Part shown: positions 1 to 8,501 of the stretch, one piece after another
Numbering within the stretch: position 1 is the stretch's first letter
How the letters are laid out: each line of letters starts with the position of its first letter
Source of the DNA: Tieghemiomyces parasiticus
Taxonomy: Eukaryota > Kickxellomycota > Dimargaritomycetes > Dimargaritales > Dimargaritaceae
Assembly (NCBI GenBank): GCA_027575765.1
Contig: JANBPT010001171.1
Location: forward strand, 1 to 13,049
DNA: 13,049 bases
Direction: 5' to 3'
The notes under the pieces: generated by a model
The model's database searches: none
What the model was told of the DNA's origin: nothing
Seen by the model: the letters and a program-made list of their open reading frames with translations, nothing else
Made by a program: the position numbers and the translations under genes

Positions 1-804
1 CTTACGTCGGCGGGGAGGCTCCTTTACGCTTCCGCGGGGATCATTCTCCTGGCTTGAAGGGGTGTGTCGATCGAGAGTGACCCACTGGGTTGGTCCGGTC
101 GATTTCCCCTCCCTTATTGCCACCTAAAGCCTATCGCTGCGGAGATCCTGGAGAAGGGTGGTGTGGGCCAGTCTGTTGGGGGGGTGAGAGAACAAAGCCA
201 TGAACAATTCGCTTGCGATCCATTCTCGCTATCACCTATTCGTGGTCCATCCCTGGCAACTGCGCCAAGGCCCCTTGTCAGCGTTGCCATGTCGACCCCC
301 AGCGCGTCGAGTGGCCGCCACCAAACCAGGCCGGCTCACGCTATCCAACACATGAATAACATCATCGCAGGCTGCTGCTGGTAATGAAACACCACGTGGT
401 CACGTACGTTCTATCTCCGCCCAGCCTCACTCACCTCATTGTTATGCTTTCCTATCCGTTCGGGTGAATGGTTGGTCGAGGGTTTCCCAGGGCCGCCGTT
501 TCCCTATTTAGGGGTTCCAAAGCTCGGTGACTAGCCGCACACACTCCCCCCATCCCAGGAATGACAGCCCCCAATGCTAAAGTTGGGAACGTACGGCAAT
601 GGTCCAGGTTTCCTCGAATGTTTACTCGGCGTGGCACCAAATACCCTGCTTTGAACGGGTCATACACTACCTGCCCGGGTCCCCTACGGAACGCTCTCCA
701 ACCCCTGCCTACCATCTTCACACCGGGATGCTTCCGTCACCAGTTGAATTACGGTAGTGGCGACATGTCTGTGGAATCGTTTTGCCCAACGGATACTCGA
801 TTGT

Positions 805-823
805 CTACCTACAATGTAGGTAG
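805..823. repeat. 19-bp near-perfect palindrome
   Basis: The arms CTACCTACA and TGTAGGTAG are perfect reverse complements separated by a single base at 814. The symmetry does not extend beyond the 9-bp arms. No gene or promoter element is recognisable nearby, so a role (protein-binding site, cruciform) is only a possibility. Confidence 0.5.
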
Positions 824-3767
824 TCGGTCGGTATTCATTACGGGAACAATTAACTTGATGCAGTCGTGTGGCGCCGACACTCAGACCCACTGTGGCATGG
901 CATGGCCTTACAAGTGTCGGGACAGCTCAACATTGGGAAGCGGTCTAGTATCCGTCCTACAGTGGAAACCCCTGCACGTTCCATCCCTCAAACAACATTG
1001 GCCGGTTTCTAAACGACTATCCTTGAGAGGCCGGCGCTCGATAGTTGATCCTTATCGGTTCCGCCCAAAGCAATCCTTCCGCACTAGGACTAGCACACAA
1101 CGTCCAGCGTAAGTGCGGAAGGCTGGTCATCCGCCGAAACTGCCCTCCTCCGGAGGCGCGGGCCGAAGGCACGTGAGGTGAATGGAGCACGAGTACCATC
1201 GACCCCAAAGCCCCAGAAAGATAAAGATTAGTGATCCATTCTACCCTGGAATAAGGACGATGGGTCGAGGCCATAGTCCGGGATGCTGAGGTTTTCGACT
1301 CTGGTCTTGTTTCGAGGTCGCGTCTGTCCACTCCGTAAACAGCCCGGCCGCAGCTAGGGTTAGACATTACGCTCTAGAAAGGGAGGGAGGGCATCTAGAT
1401 ATATATAGCTTGACACCTCCGCCGACCCGGTGGTTCGCCCTGGCCGTTGCTACCGGCTGAAGCCAGTCAACCCACAGCCCTTGGGTCGTTAGTCAGGCTG
1501 GTGTTTGGTTCCATCGGTCAACATTCCGCTCCCTGTTGAGTTGAGCAACAGTGTAGTGACGACCTTGGGTGGCCCCGTGAAACACGGGTCTGCCTAGCGG
1601 TTGGTACTTGTACCTGTACTGCAAGATAGGGGAGGGGTCGCCACAGCCCAAGTGGGTGCTTGGGAAGGTCGTTCTGCGAGCCATCGACGTCCCTAGGCCG
1701 CGTGGGGGTTAAATAGGGCTATTCAGTTGCGGACGTGAGTGCTAATCGTGATACATAGAGCTACAGTACTGCCGAAGCCCTATTGGCACCCGGCTAGAAA
1801 CGTGAACATTGGCATTGGCGGCCAGGCTAACTGTTAGACGCATGTAGTAGTGCTAAGCAGGCTAATCGTTTAGGGTGCGGAAAATACGGGCGGTGTATTG
1901 GACTTTAAAGGGGCGGGAACCCCTGGTGTAACTCCTGAGGACCGTCTACTCGCCACCAGACCTGTGCTGCTATTGCGAGAAGGTACAACCCCTTGTATGG
2001 TCCGTCACCTTTGATTAGATTTTATTTCGATTTGCATGGACGTAGAACAAGACCTTTGCGATGGGATACAGTCTGGTTGAACGACCGTCCTCTCCCACTG
2101 CTATCAGACAAGGGCCAATCATAACTAATTATCCGGTATCATCATTGGGCTATGTAGTAAAGGGACGGACTAGCAATTTAACGGTGGGCGGTACATCAGG
2201 TAATGTAAGCTATTAGTGGAGGGATAGGTGGGGAAAAAAGTGTTGACGGTTGCCATGGAATTCCAGAGGGTAGGTTGGCCCATTAGCTTATCTGTAACCG
2301 CCAAGTGTGACAGTGGGGGATAGTTTAGGCAAGGGGCCTGGTATATTGGGCCCCAGCATTGGCCTTGACGGCCTTTAAACGAGATACTGTGGCCGGGCTA
2401 AAAATATCGTCATCCAGGACCGTATTGGGTCGCGTAGGTCGCCCTAGTGTGATACACCACCCGGGCCTTCCGGTGTATATCGGCTGCAGACCCTGCATTG
2501 GGACCCCTGGATCACTGAATTGGGCGAGTAATTAAGAAAATCGAAGTGGACCATGGCAAAAAATAATAATAACTGGTGGTGGTAAGTCGACTAGGACGGC
2601 GCAGATAAACCGTCCCAGGTGCATAGCGTGTGCGGGGGGGGGGAGAGTACTGTCGCATGCACTCCGATCATATCGACAGTTGGTTGGAACATAATTTTAA
2701 CCGCAATTACAACCGTTACCGAGCTGTGAGCGTTACTTTTGTTACTTTTTCTTTTCGAAGTGGGCCTATTGGCCAGGGGGGCTCCTCCTTTGGGAGACAT
2801 TGGGGGTCGGATGCACGGCCAAATATACCATGGTTATCTTGCCAATAGACGTTGTATAGTAAGGTGCCAACCACAATATGTCGGATGCAAATACTCAGTA
2901 GCTAGCCAAGTACATCAAGGTAAGCGATTGACTATGGCCGGTTCCCTTTCGGTATCCGTAAAACGGGAGCCGGCTATTCTAGTAATTATTGACATCCACC
3001 GCCCTCCTACATATGCTAATAAACGGGATTAACGGCACCAGATACAATGCACCAATCTAGTCTAGCGGTACAAGAAGTGGCCATTCTGCACGCCATGGGC
3101 TTGCATAAAGATGCGGGTCAAGGTCTAGATCCGAACGAAAGGAGCGAATAACTCCAAACAACACCAAACCTGGCCAAGCTGTGAATGGACCGTCGTAATG
3201 TGAAACCCCGGATGGGGCCCTAGGAAACCATGATGGGGGAGCGAGTTTTTAGGGAATAACGTGTGCGGCACGTCATCAATGGCGACGATCCGAACTTCAA
3301 AGCTCAAAGTAGAGTAGAAGGAATAGATTGGCGCTGGCAAGAGACCTAGGGGGCGGCTTATGTATACAATGGTGACCATGTTCCGACGGCCCTGATGGTT
3401 TCGTATTCGTAACCTTTATATCCACTACCCCCCCCATCGGCTTGGCTTTGCGTCTAGTTGTAATTGCTTTGGACCAAGCTCACCTATGAAATGGAGTACA
3501 GCGCACCCAATAGAAGGGGCCAAAACCGCCCAGTGAGAAGGTATGCGACAGGTACCGCAGACAGGGCTCGGCCTCTATGTTGTTGAGACTGACGTGGCAC
3601 GTGGTTTATAGACCTTCCATAATTACATACAGGTGCTGCACCTTCTGGCGAAGTGCGCTGTGCAGACGCACATAGTCGGGTCAATCACATCAGGGGATTG
3701 AAAGTGTTTTGTTGGCACATACTGTTCATTGAAGTTGATCGATTAACGTTGGTAAATGTGGATATGA

Positions 3768-3773
3768 TTTAAT
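3768..3773 (-). terminator. Candidate polyadenylation signal of the MFS gene (ATTAAA)
   Basis: The minus strand reads ATTAAA about 155 nt past the MFS stop, directly after the UA-repeat tract. ATTAAA is the commonest variant of AATAAA. No canonical AATAAA was seen between the stop and this point. The assignment is positional and unproven. Confidence 0.4.
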
Positions 3774-3796
3774 ATATATATATATATATATATATA
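3772..3796. repeat. (AT)12 dinucleotide microsatellite
   Basis: A pure alternating AT tract of 25 nt lies about 130-155 nt downstream of the stop codon of the minus-strand MFS gene. On that gene's sense strand it is immediately followed by ATTAAA (plus-strand 3768-3773). In yeast-type 3'-end formation, UA-rich repeats act as efficiency elements upstream of an A-rich positioning element, so this tract may belong to the MFS gene's polyadenylation signal. That role is inferred; the repeat itself is plain. Confidence 0.9.
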
Positions 3797-3927
3797 CAAG
3801 GTCAGCATATCGATACGGTGCCAGCTGATATTCGCGCCCTTGTTTTCAGCCCAAGTGCCCGCACCCTGAAAAGGTGAACCCGACGGCCCGAGGCATGTTC
3901 TAGCCGATACCATCGTTCCACCGCGTT

Positions 3928-5421
3928 TTAAACAATCACCAACGACCGCCCTTGCGCATTGACCAAAGCCTTGGCGGGGTCGGGTAACGTGGAAAATTGG
4001 CGATGGTTAATCCGCAGAGGCCACGTAAAGGAGATGACATACGCTGCCAAGCTGACAAACGCCATGACCACAAAGACGAGATGACGATCCCAAGGGAATG
4101 GGTACGAGTGTGCCAACGACCAGCTATAGAGAGAGCCAGCTATCAAGGGACCCAAGCTACGGGCTAACGAGCTAGCGCTCTGGGCCACTCCGTTGACCAC
4201 GCCCAGACACCCGCGATCCGTCACGGCGTTACTGACCAGCATGTTGACACTGGTGAAGCCAAACGTCCCGGCGCAGACCCGAATGACCAGGGTGGCAACC
4301 ATGGCGAGCCAGGTGAGCGGGGCGAGGGACGGGACCGGACCGCCGCCCGGTAAAGGATGAATCATTCGCTCCAGGGTAGCAACCTGGGGTAATGCTAGGC
4401 TGGCAACCCCGAAGAGTAAGGCACCAACGCGAAAGCAGTGGATATTGCCCCATTGTCTTTGCGCGCTCGGGTATACAACGAGCTGTACGTAGATCACCAC
4501 CCCGGCCGAGAAAGCCATGGTGAGCCCGATGGCACGCGAGTCGAGACCTAGGCCGCCGAGACCCGGGGTAGTGGCAGACCACACCGGATAAATATCGTCC
4601 AACATGACCGAAATGAGGGCAGAAAGGAACACGCCAGCGAGAACCCGCCGGACGTCGGAGCCGAACGCGGTGACGAGGGAGGCTAGGACGCCAGGACGCA
4701 CCAAAGACGGCGGGGGCAATGTGGGGGTGAGGAGCGGGCGACACTCGTCCGCGGCGGCATTGGTCCTAAGCCGTGGGTAGGGCAGCGTCTCTTTGAGTAG
4801 GAAGAAGGCCAGGGTCCAGGCGCACAGGCCGATGGCGGCACAGACGAGGCAGGGTAGGAGGTAGGGGAATCGGCGAAAGAGGATGCTGTGGCCAAACAGG
4901 CCGGGGTAGTGGTCAGCGGGCCGGGATAGTAGACCGCCAATCACGGGGCCGAGGAGGGTCCCCAGGTTGCGGCAGAGCGGGAGCAAACTGAACCCTCGGG
5001 CCATATTGGTCTCGTCGGTGAGCTCGGCCATGATGGTCTTGGCCGTACTGACGCTGCCGTTACAGGCGCCCCACACCAGCCGGACGAGGATGGCCCAGCG
5101 CAACGAAGGACTGAGGCCGAAAAGGACGGAGCACGCGATGGTGGCCATGGCGCCGGTGAGTATGACGGGCCGACGCCCGATGCGGTCGGATACCATGCCC
5201 CACGGCATACCCGTGGTGAGCTGGGCGAATGAGAAGGTTGAGGCGAGGAGGCCCACATAGAAGGCGATGTCACGTGGGTCGTCGGTGACGTGAAAGTCCT
5301 GTACCATAAAGTAGACGAACGGAAAGAGCACCGAGAAACTGATGGGCTCCGCGATACGGAGCAGGCACAGGGCGATGATCTGCCGCCGGGGTAGCGCGGT
5401 GACGGGCATACCGGGGGTCAT
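3928..5421 (-). CDS. Major facilitator superfamily transporter (ZIF-like/YCR023C-like, DHA1 type)
   Basis: This is a twelve-helix secondary carrier of 497 aa, normal for the superfamily, with no intron. Motif A between TM2 and TM3 is intact: G75, D79-R80, G82-R83-R84 (GMVSDRIGRR). TM1 is about residues 14-40, TM2 51-72, TM3 86-103, TM4 109-130, TM5 144-165 and TM6 187-208. The TM5-TM6 stretch (GPVIGGLLSRPA, then FPYLLPCLV) is typical of the subfamily with plant zinc-induced-facilitator-like proteins and yeast YCR023C. A late FTSVNMLVSNAV / NGVAQSASSLARSLGP block also fits. The frame stays open upstream to a TTG at 5463, but the first in-frame ATG is at 5421, in ACC-ATG context; I found no other in-frame ATG before an upstream in-frame TAG near 5605. 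Substrate and membrane cannot be read from sequence; ZIF-like proteins move zinc chelators, organic acids or drugs, mostly at vacuolar or plasma membranes. Confidence 0.9.
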   Translation of the reverse strand: MTPGMPVTALPRRQIIALCLLRIAEPISFSVLFPFVYFMVQDFHVTDDPRDIAFYVGLLASTFSFAQLTTGMPWGMVSDRIGRRPVILTGAMATIACSVLFGLSPSLRWAILVRLVWGACNGSVSTAKTIMAELTDETNMARGFSLLPLCRNLGTLLGPVIGGLLSRPADHYPGLFGHSILFRRFPYLLPCLVCAAIGLCAWTLAFFLLKETLPYPRLRTNAAADECRPLLTPTLPPPSLVRPGVLASLVTAFGSDVRRVLAGVFLSALISVMLDDIYPVWSATTPGLGGLGLDSRAIGLTMAFSAGVVIYVQLVVYPSAQRQWGNIHCFRVGALLFGVASLALPQVATLERMIHPLPGGGPVPSLAPLTWLAMVATLVIRVCAGTFGFTSVNMLVSNAVTDRGCLGVVNGVAQSASSLARSLGPLIAGSLYSWSLAHSYPFPWDRHLVFVVMAFVSLAAYVISFTWPLRINHRQFSTLPDPAKALVNAQGRSLVIV

Positions 5422-5520
5422 GGTGCGAGGGTAAGTAGAAGCAGCGGGCAGGAGCGGTTCCAATGAAGTGTGATATAGGGCGTGGAAGAGGAGGAGGAAG
5501 GGGGGGGGGCAGACGGCAGA

Positions 5521-5528
5521 CTATATAG
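5521..5528 (-). promoter_or_regulatory. TATA box of the MFS gene (TATATAG)
   Basis: The minus strand reads TATATAG about 100 nt upstream of the chosen ATG at 5421. It is followed downstream by a long pyrimidine tract (C10 then CTT/CCT repeats, about 5487-5509), as is common around fungal transcription starts. Position, matching strand and tract together support a core promoter and also favour the ATG over the upstream TTG. The octamer CTATATAG is itself palindromic, so orientation rests on context. Confidence 0.5.
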
Positions 5529-5914
5529 CCTAGACGGGAGGAAGCGAAGGCTGGCGCAGCCTGGGGACCCGGACCAAGTTTCTCACCATCGTGCCGGTAT
5601 ATCTAGGGTCAGACAACGAAGCGTCCATGCGATTGTTTGTCGATCTTGAGCGGGGGAGAAGCGGGACGTGATGTGTGATGGGGGGAGGGTACACTACCCA
5701 GCCAACCGACCCCCCTCCCTTCTCTCAGCCCGGTTCAGGATTTAACCGGGCCGGTGCACACGCCACCCTCGGGATCGTCTACGGGTTAGTAATATGACGT
5801 GCGGGACGGAGTATCACCCGGCAGCTATACGCCTGCATTGCCAATGGGCAACGTTAACCGGAACCACGACGCAAGGATCATTATTGCAAGGCTACCTGAC
5901 GAGCCATACCTGCC
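5529..5914. other. Intergenic region between MFS promoter and J-protein 3' end
   Basis: No gene was found. The minus-strand frame covering 5825-6130 is proline/serine-rich and motif-free, and is explained by the 3' flank of the J-protein gene. The part next to 5521 presumably holds MFS upstream elements; I recognise no specific activator site. Confidence 0.5.
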
Positions 5915-5920
5915 TTTATT
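5915..5920 (-). terminator. Candidate polyadenylation signal of the J-protein gene (AATAAA)
   Basis: The minus strand has a canonical AATAAA about 270 nt after the J-protein stop codon. It is the first one met on the sense strand after the gene, and nothing else in the stretch looks coding. The 3' leader would include a C10 run (6017-6026 on the plus strand as G10). Confidence 0.5.
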
Positions 5921-6187
5921 AAGATTAGGGGTGGGGCGGTAGAGTGGTGAGGGGGTGAGAGGGCGTGGCGCCGATCGGCCGGGATGAGTTGTGAGCAAAA
6001 AAGGGAACAGGGTCATGGGGGGGGGGTGGCGGTGAAAGGATGATGGCAGGGCGCGTATGTTACAATAGGTTGTGGACGGGTCAATAGGAGGTGACGGCAG
6101 GGTAGGCGAGGGGCCAGCAGTCGCCGACAATCAGGCAGGGATGGGAGCGGGCAGGGTCACGACCAGAGGGCGCCAGGTTCACGACGT

Positions 6188-7288
6188 TTAGTAAGCTGGC
6201 AGGCTGGCCTTGACGGCGGCCTTCTGGTCGGCCGTCAGGGTGGCGGGGAAGTTGACGCGGAATTCGACAATTAGGTCACCCTTGCGGTCGGGTGTGTTCT
6301 TGATGGGCATGCCCTCGCCGAGGATGCGGCGGGTCTGGCCCGGCCGCACGACGCGGCCCTCGTCGGTCAAGGTGAGGGTGCGCTCATCCAGGGTCTTCAC
6401 CGTGCGGGTGAAACCTGTAAGAGCCTCTACCAGCGGCAGGTCCAGCCGCATCGTCAAGTTGTCGCCCTCCCGTTTGAAGACGGGATGGGGCCGCTCCTCG
6501 AGGATGAATTCAATGTCCTGGGTGTGGCCGTTGGGGTACTCGTCACCGGCGCCGGCGAATTTAACCTTGGTACCGGGTTTCCAGCCCTTCTTGACGTCTA
6601 CCACCAGAATCTTTTCGGCGGGGCGCATGGCGCCCGTTGTGCTGTCGATCAGGCGGCGAGTGACCTTAAGCTTCTTGGAGGCACCGGTATACAATTCCTC
6701 CAGGGTGACACGCAGCGGGCGTTGGGCGGGTGGCGGCGACGCGGGAGAATGGTGCACGCGCGAGTGGCGCTGGGAGCGCGGGCCGCCGCCGCCGAAGGGG
6801 AACCCACCCATGCCGTCCATGTCCATGTAGGTGGCGCCGCCCATGGGGTCGGGCGACATGCCGCCGGTGTGGAAGCTGCTGAAGCCGCTCTTGCCACCGG
6901 CCGAAAAGAACTGGGAAAAGATGTCCTCGGCGTTGGACGGGGTAAATGGCCGGAAGCCGCCACCCCCGCCGGTGGAAGTGAAGGAGAAGCTGCCGCCCGG
7001 GAAGCCGTTGAAGCCGGGACCGCCGCCTCCGCCACCCCCGCCGGGACCACCGCCCATACCACCCTTGAGCCCCTCCTCGCCGTACTGGTCGTAGATGGCT
7101 CGCTTGTTCTTGTCGCTCAGGACCTCGTAGGCCTCGGAGACCTCCTTAAATTTATGGCCGGCAGCCTCGGTGGTGTCCTTGTTGCGGTCCGGATGCCACT
7201 TGAGGGCCATGGTCCGGTAGGCCTTTTTGATCTGGTCGTCGGTGGCATCGCGGGTGATGCCCAGGATCTGGTAGTAGTCCTTAGCCAT
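6188..7288 (-). CDS. SIS1: Class B (type II) J-domain Hsp40 co-chaperone, Sis1/DNAJB1-like
   Basis: This cytosolic/nuclear co-chaperone stimulates Hsp70 ATPase and delivers substrates. It is 366 aa, close to Sis1 and DNAJB1. Domains in order: J domain 1-70 with HPD at 32-34 and the helix IV sequence [12 protein letters not shown]; Gly/Phe-rich linker about 76-145 with a DIF segment (122-124) as in Sis1/DNAJB1 autoinhibition; a short Gly/Met patch (143-168); C-terminal substrate domains I (about 190-265) and II (266-350); and a C-terminal tail. There is no CXXCXGXG zinc finger, which excludes class A (Ydj1). Motifs [12 protein letters not shown] and [14 protein letters not shown] residues match the family. 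The ATG at 7288 (CACC-ATG-G) begins exactly at the family start [10 protein letters not shown]; a 36-residue upstream extension of the frame is low-complexity and not conserved. There is no intron in the coding part. Sis1-type genes are usually heat-shock regulated; see the upstream sites. Confidence 0.95.
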   Translation of the reverse strand: MAKDYYQILGITRDATDDQIKKAYRTMALKWHPDRNKDTTEAAGHKFKEVSEAYEVLSDKNKRAIYDQYGEEGLKGGMGGGPGGGGGGGGPGFNGFPGGSFSFTSTGGGGGFRPFTPSNAEDIFSQFFSAGGKSGFSSFHTGGMSPDPMGGATYMDMDGMGGFPFGGGGPRSQRHSRVHHSPASPPPAQRPLRVTLEELYTGASKKLKVTRRLIDSTTGAMRPAEKILVVDVKKGWKPGTKVKFAGAGDEYPNGHTQDIEFILEERPHPVFKREGDNLTMRLDLPLVEALTGFTRTVKTLDERTLTLTDEGRVVRPGQTRRILGEGMPIKNTPDRKGDLIVEFRVNFPATLTADQKAAVKASLPAY

Positions 7289-7315
7289 GGTGGTGCAGCC
7301 AGGATGGGAGAGCCG

Positions 7316-7328
7316 AGGGCCTAAGGGG
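7316..7328 (-). repeat. 13-nt direct repeat, copy 1 (acceptor-like site before the J-protein ATG)
   Basis: The 13-mer AGGGCCTAAGGGG (plus strand) occurs here and again at 7772-7784. On the gene strand it reads CCCCTTAGGCCCT. At this copy it is preceded by a long pyrimidine tract, so the TTAG could serve as a 3' splice site 33 nt before the start codon. Confidence 0.5.
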
Positions 7329-7663
7329 TAAGAGAGGGGAGGGAAGACTGGGTGGTGGTGAGGGAATGACGCGTGAGATTTGGAACGTGTAGGCACTGTC
7401 GTGGATAAGACGTCCGAGAGAGTCTAGGGCCCGACGTATTGATGAGGCCACCTACCAAAGTGCGGAAGAGGGCGTGGACAAGGAAGCAATCTAGCGGCGG
7501 AAATGCGAAACCAAAGGGAAAGGGCGAGGGTTAAGTAGGTGGAGTGGGTTGGTTTCAGAGCGCGTGTACCGAGAAGCAGCCGGGGACGCCAAAATGGGTA
7601 CGTCCCGCCGGCGCCCGCCGAGGGTAGGGCAAAGGAGGATGGGCGAGAGAAAGAGAGACGGGA

Positions 7664-7676
7664 GCGCGCGCGCGCG
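7664..7676. repeat. (GC)6 alternating tract, possible Z-DNA
   Basis: A 13-nt pure alternating GC run lies in the J-protein upstream region. Alternating GC favours left-handed DNA under supercoiling; any role here is speculative. Confidence 0.6.
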
Positions 7677-7771
7677 GAACCGTCTGGAAGGATTTGGGCC
7701 GCAGGGCGGGACAGGGGGTGCGTGTGTGTGGAGTACGGAAAGGCGGGGAAGCCTGGCGATGGGCGGAGTGA

Positions 7772-7784
7772 AGGGCCTAAGGGG
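7772..7784 (-). repeat. 13-nt direct repeat, copy 2 (second acceptor-like site)
   Basis: This is an exact second copy of the 13-mer at 7316-7328, again with C/T-rich sequence before TTAG on the minus strand. It lies about 70 nt downstream (sense) of the GTAAGT donor at 7853. Confidence 0.5.
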
Positions 7785-7913
7785 GGAATAGCCATGGCCC
7801 GGAAGGGAAGCGCTTGGACGCGCACGCCTCGTAAGGCGGTACGAAGGACTTACCGGGATATGGAAAAAAAAAATGGTAAACGGTTGCGGAAAGCCTAGGG
7901 AAGAGACGCGTTG

Positions 7914-7926
7914 TTCCAGGAGATTC
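7914..7926 (-). promoter_or_regulatory. Heat-shock-element-like site near the J-protein promoter
   Basis: The sequence TTC-CA-GGA-GA-TTC has the spacing of a three-unit HSE (TTCnnGAAnnTTC) with one mismatch in the middle unit. Hsf1 sites are usual for Sis1/DNAJB-type genes. It lies 22 nt from the TATAAAA box, on the transcribed side of it, which is unusual and lowers confidence. Confidence 0.35.
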
Positions 7927-7947
7927 CGGTAAAGAGACGTGAGGCCA

Positions 7948-7954
7948 TTTTATA
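7948..7954 (-). promoter_or_regulatory. Candidate TATA box for the J-protein gene (TATAAAA)
   Basis: The minus strand reads TATAAAA in a T/A-rich island of an otherwise GC-rich region. It is about 660 nt from the ATG, which fits only with a long or spliced leader. I saw no TATA-like sequence nearer to the start codon. Confidence 0.35.
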
Positions 7955-8356
7955 AAGCTCTCGCCGCCTGGGCGCTGGTCTTTAGTAGGTTGGTGGGACA
8001 AGGGCGCAAGAGCGGCGGGGGAGGGGGGTTCGTATGGCGCAGTCCTGACGAAAGGGGCGCCTTCCTACCCATTCGCTGTCTAGCAAAGGGCTTATCGCAG
8101 CGTGCCAGACCGGTGGGTCGTTGAATAGCCATCCCATCAGCCTCCATGTCTCCCACCTCTATTCTCGGGCCAGTCCAAAGTTTATTTACGAATAAAACCC
8201 TGTTTGTTTGCGTGTAGGTTCTAGACCACAGGGTGGAGTGCCAGACCATCGTTTCCAGCGAGTTGACCGTGGCGAAGCAAAGACGGACACTGCGCAGCTC
8301 TCCGTGGCTAGGATCACAATCGTAAACCAGTTTCGGGGATATCGCTCTAGACATAT
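7955..8356. other. Intergenic region between ATP17 3' end and J-protein promoter
   Basis: No gene seen. Frames here are short, overlap on both strands and lack motifs. AATAAA-type sequences occur on both strands around 8179-8197, and the plus strand has an AGGGG (stress-response-element-like) core near 8053, which means little in such G-rich DNA. Confidence 0.5.
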
Positions 8357-8362
8357 TTTATT
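8357..8362 (-). terminator. Polyadenylation signal of ATP17 (AATAAA)
   Basis: The minus strand has a canonical AATAAA 140 nt beyond the ATP17 stop codon at 8502. This distance fits a compact fungal 3' UTR and supports the spliced gene end. Confidence 0.55.
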
Positions 8363-8501
8363 CAAAGGCACCGGGGGGACGTTACAATCTCGCCCGTGGG
8401 CCGGACACCTAACCACCGCACTTCATGCGGCGATGAGGGGGGGCTTCAGTCCGGTAACCGGTCCAACGTAACCACGATACCGCCGGCAGTGGGCCGGTCA
8501 T

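Larger units (their letters stand above)
1..3927. other. Gene-poor intergenic region, no supported gene
   Basis: I found no gene here on either strand. The longest ATG-initiated frame (561-1112, plus, 183 codons) has no recognisable motif, looks like random composition, and has no consistent splice sites joining it to other exons. GC is lower than in the genes to the right: lines sampled at 2101 and 2701 are about 38-42% GC, against roughly 70% in parts of the J-protein gene. I looked by eye for tRNA B-box motifs, long terminal or inverted repeats, and transposase or reverse-transcriptase motifs, and saw none. What it does hold is a 19-bp palindrome (805-823), a short AT-alternating tract near 1399-1408, G10 at 2634-2643, C8 at 3428-3435 and an (AT)12 tract at 3772-3796. 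It may be old, decayed repeat DNA or simply intergenic sequence. Confidence 0.6.
7289..7947. other. Long upstream (leader/promoter) region of the J-protein gene
   Basis: No protein gene is convincing here. The plus strand is purine-rich, so it produces several basic frames. Read as minus-strand leader, it contains a strong splice donor GTAAGT (7853-7848), a pyrimidine-rich acceptor CCCCTTAG ending at 7321, and a second identical acceptor-like site ending at 7777. It also holds a (GC)6 alternating tract at 7664-7676 and an A10 run at 7863-7872. A leader intron of about 533 nt, or one of about 77 nt using the nearer acceptor, would connect the TATAAAA box at 7948 to the ATG at 7288. Confidence 0.35.

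Noticed and set aside
561..1112. 183-codon plus-strand frame
   Set aside because: It begins with ATG but shows no domain, motif or helix pattern, and its composition looks random. One frame of this length is not surprising in 3.9 kb read in six frames.
4229..5273. Overlapping minus-strand and plus-strand frames within the MFS gene
   Set aside because: These are out-of-frame shadows rich in Pro, Ser and Arg. The 497-aa frame has clear membrane helices and motif A.
6485..7324. 279-codon plus-strand frame opposite the J-protein
   Set aside because: It is the antisense shadow of a GC-rich, glycine-rich gene. Its Ala/Gly/Val composition mirrors the sense codons, and the sense strand encodes an unmistakable Sis1-type protein.
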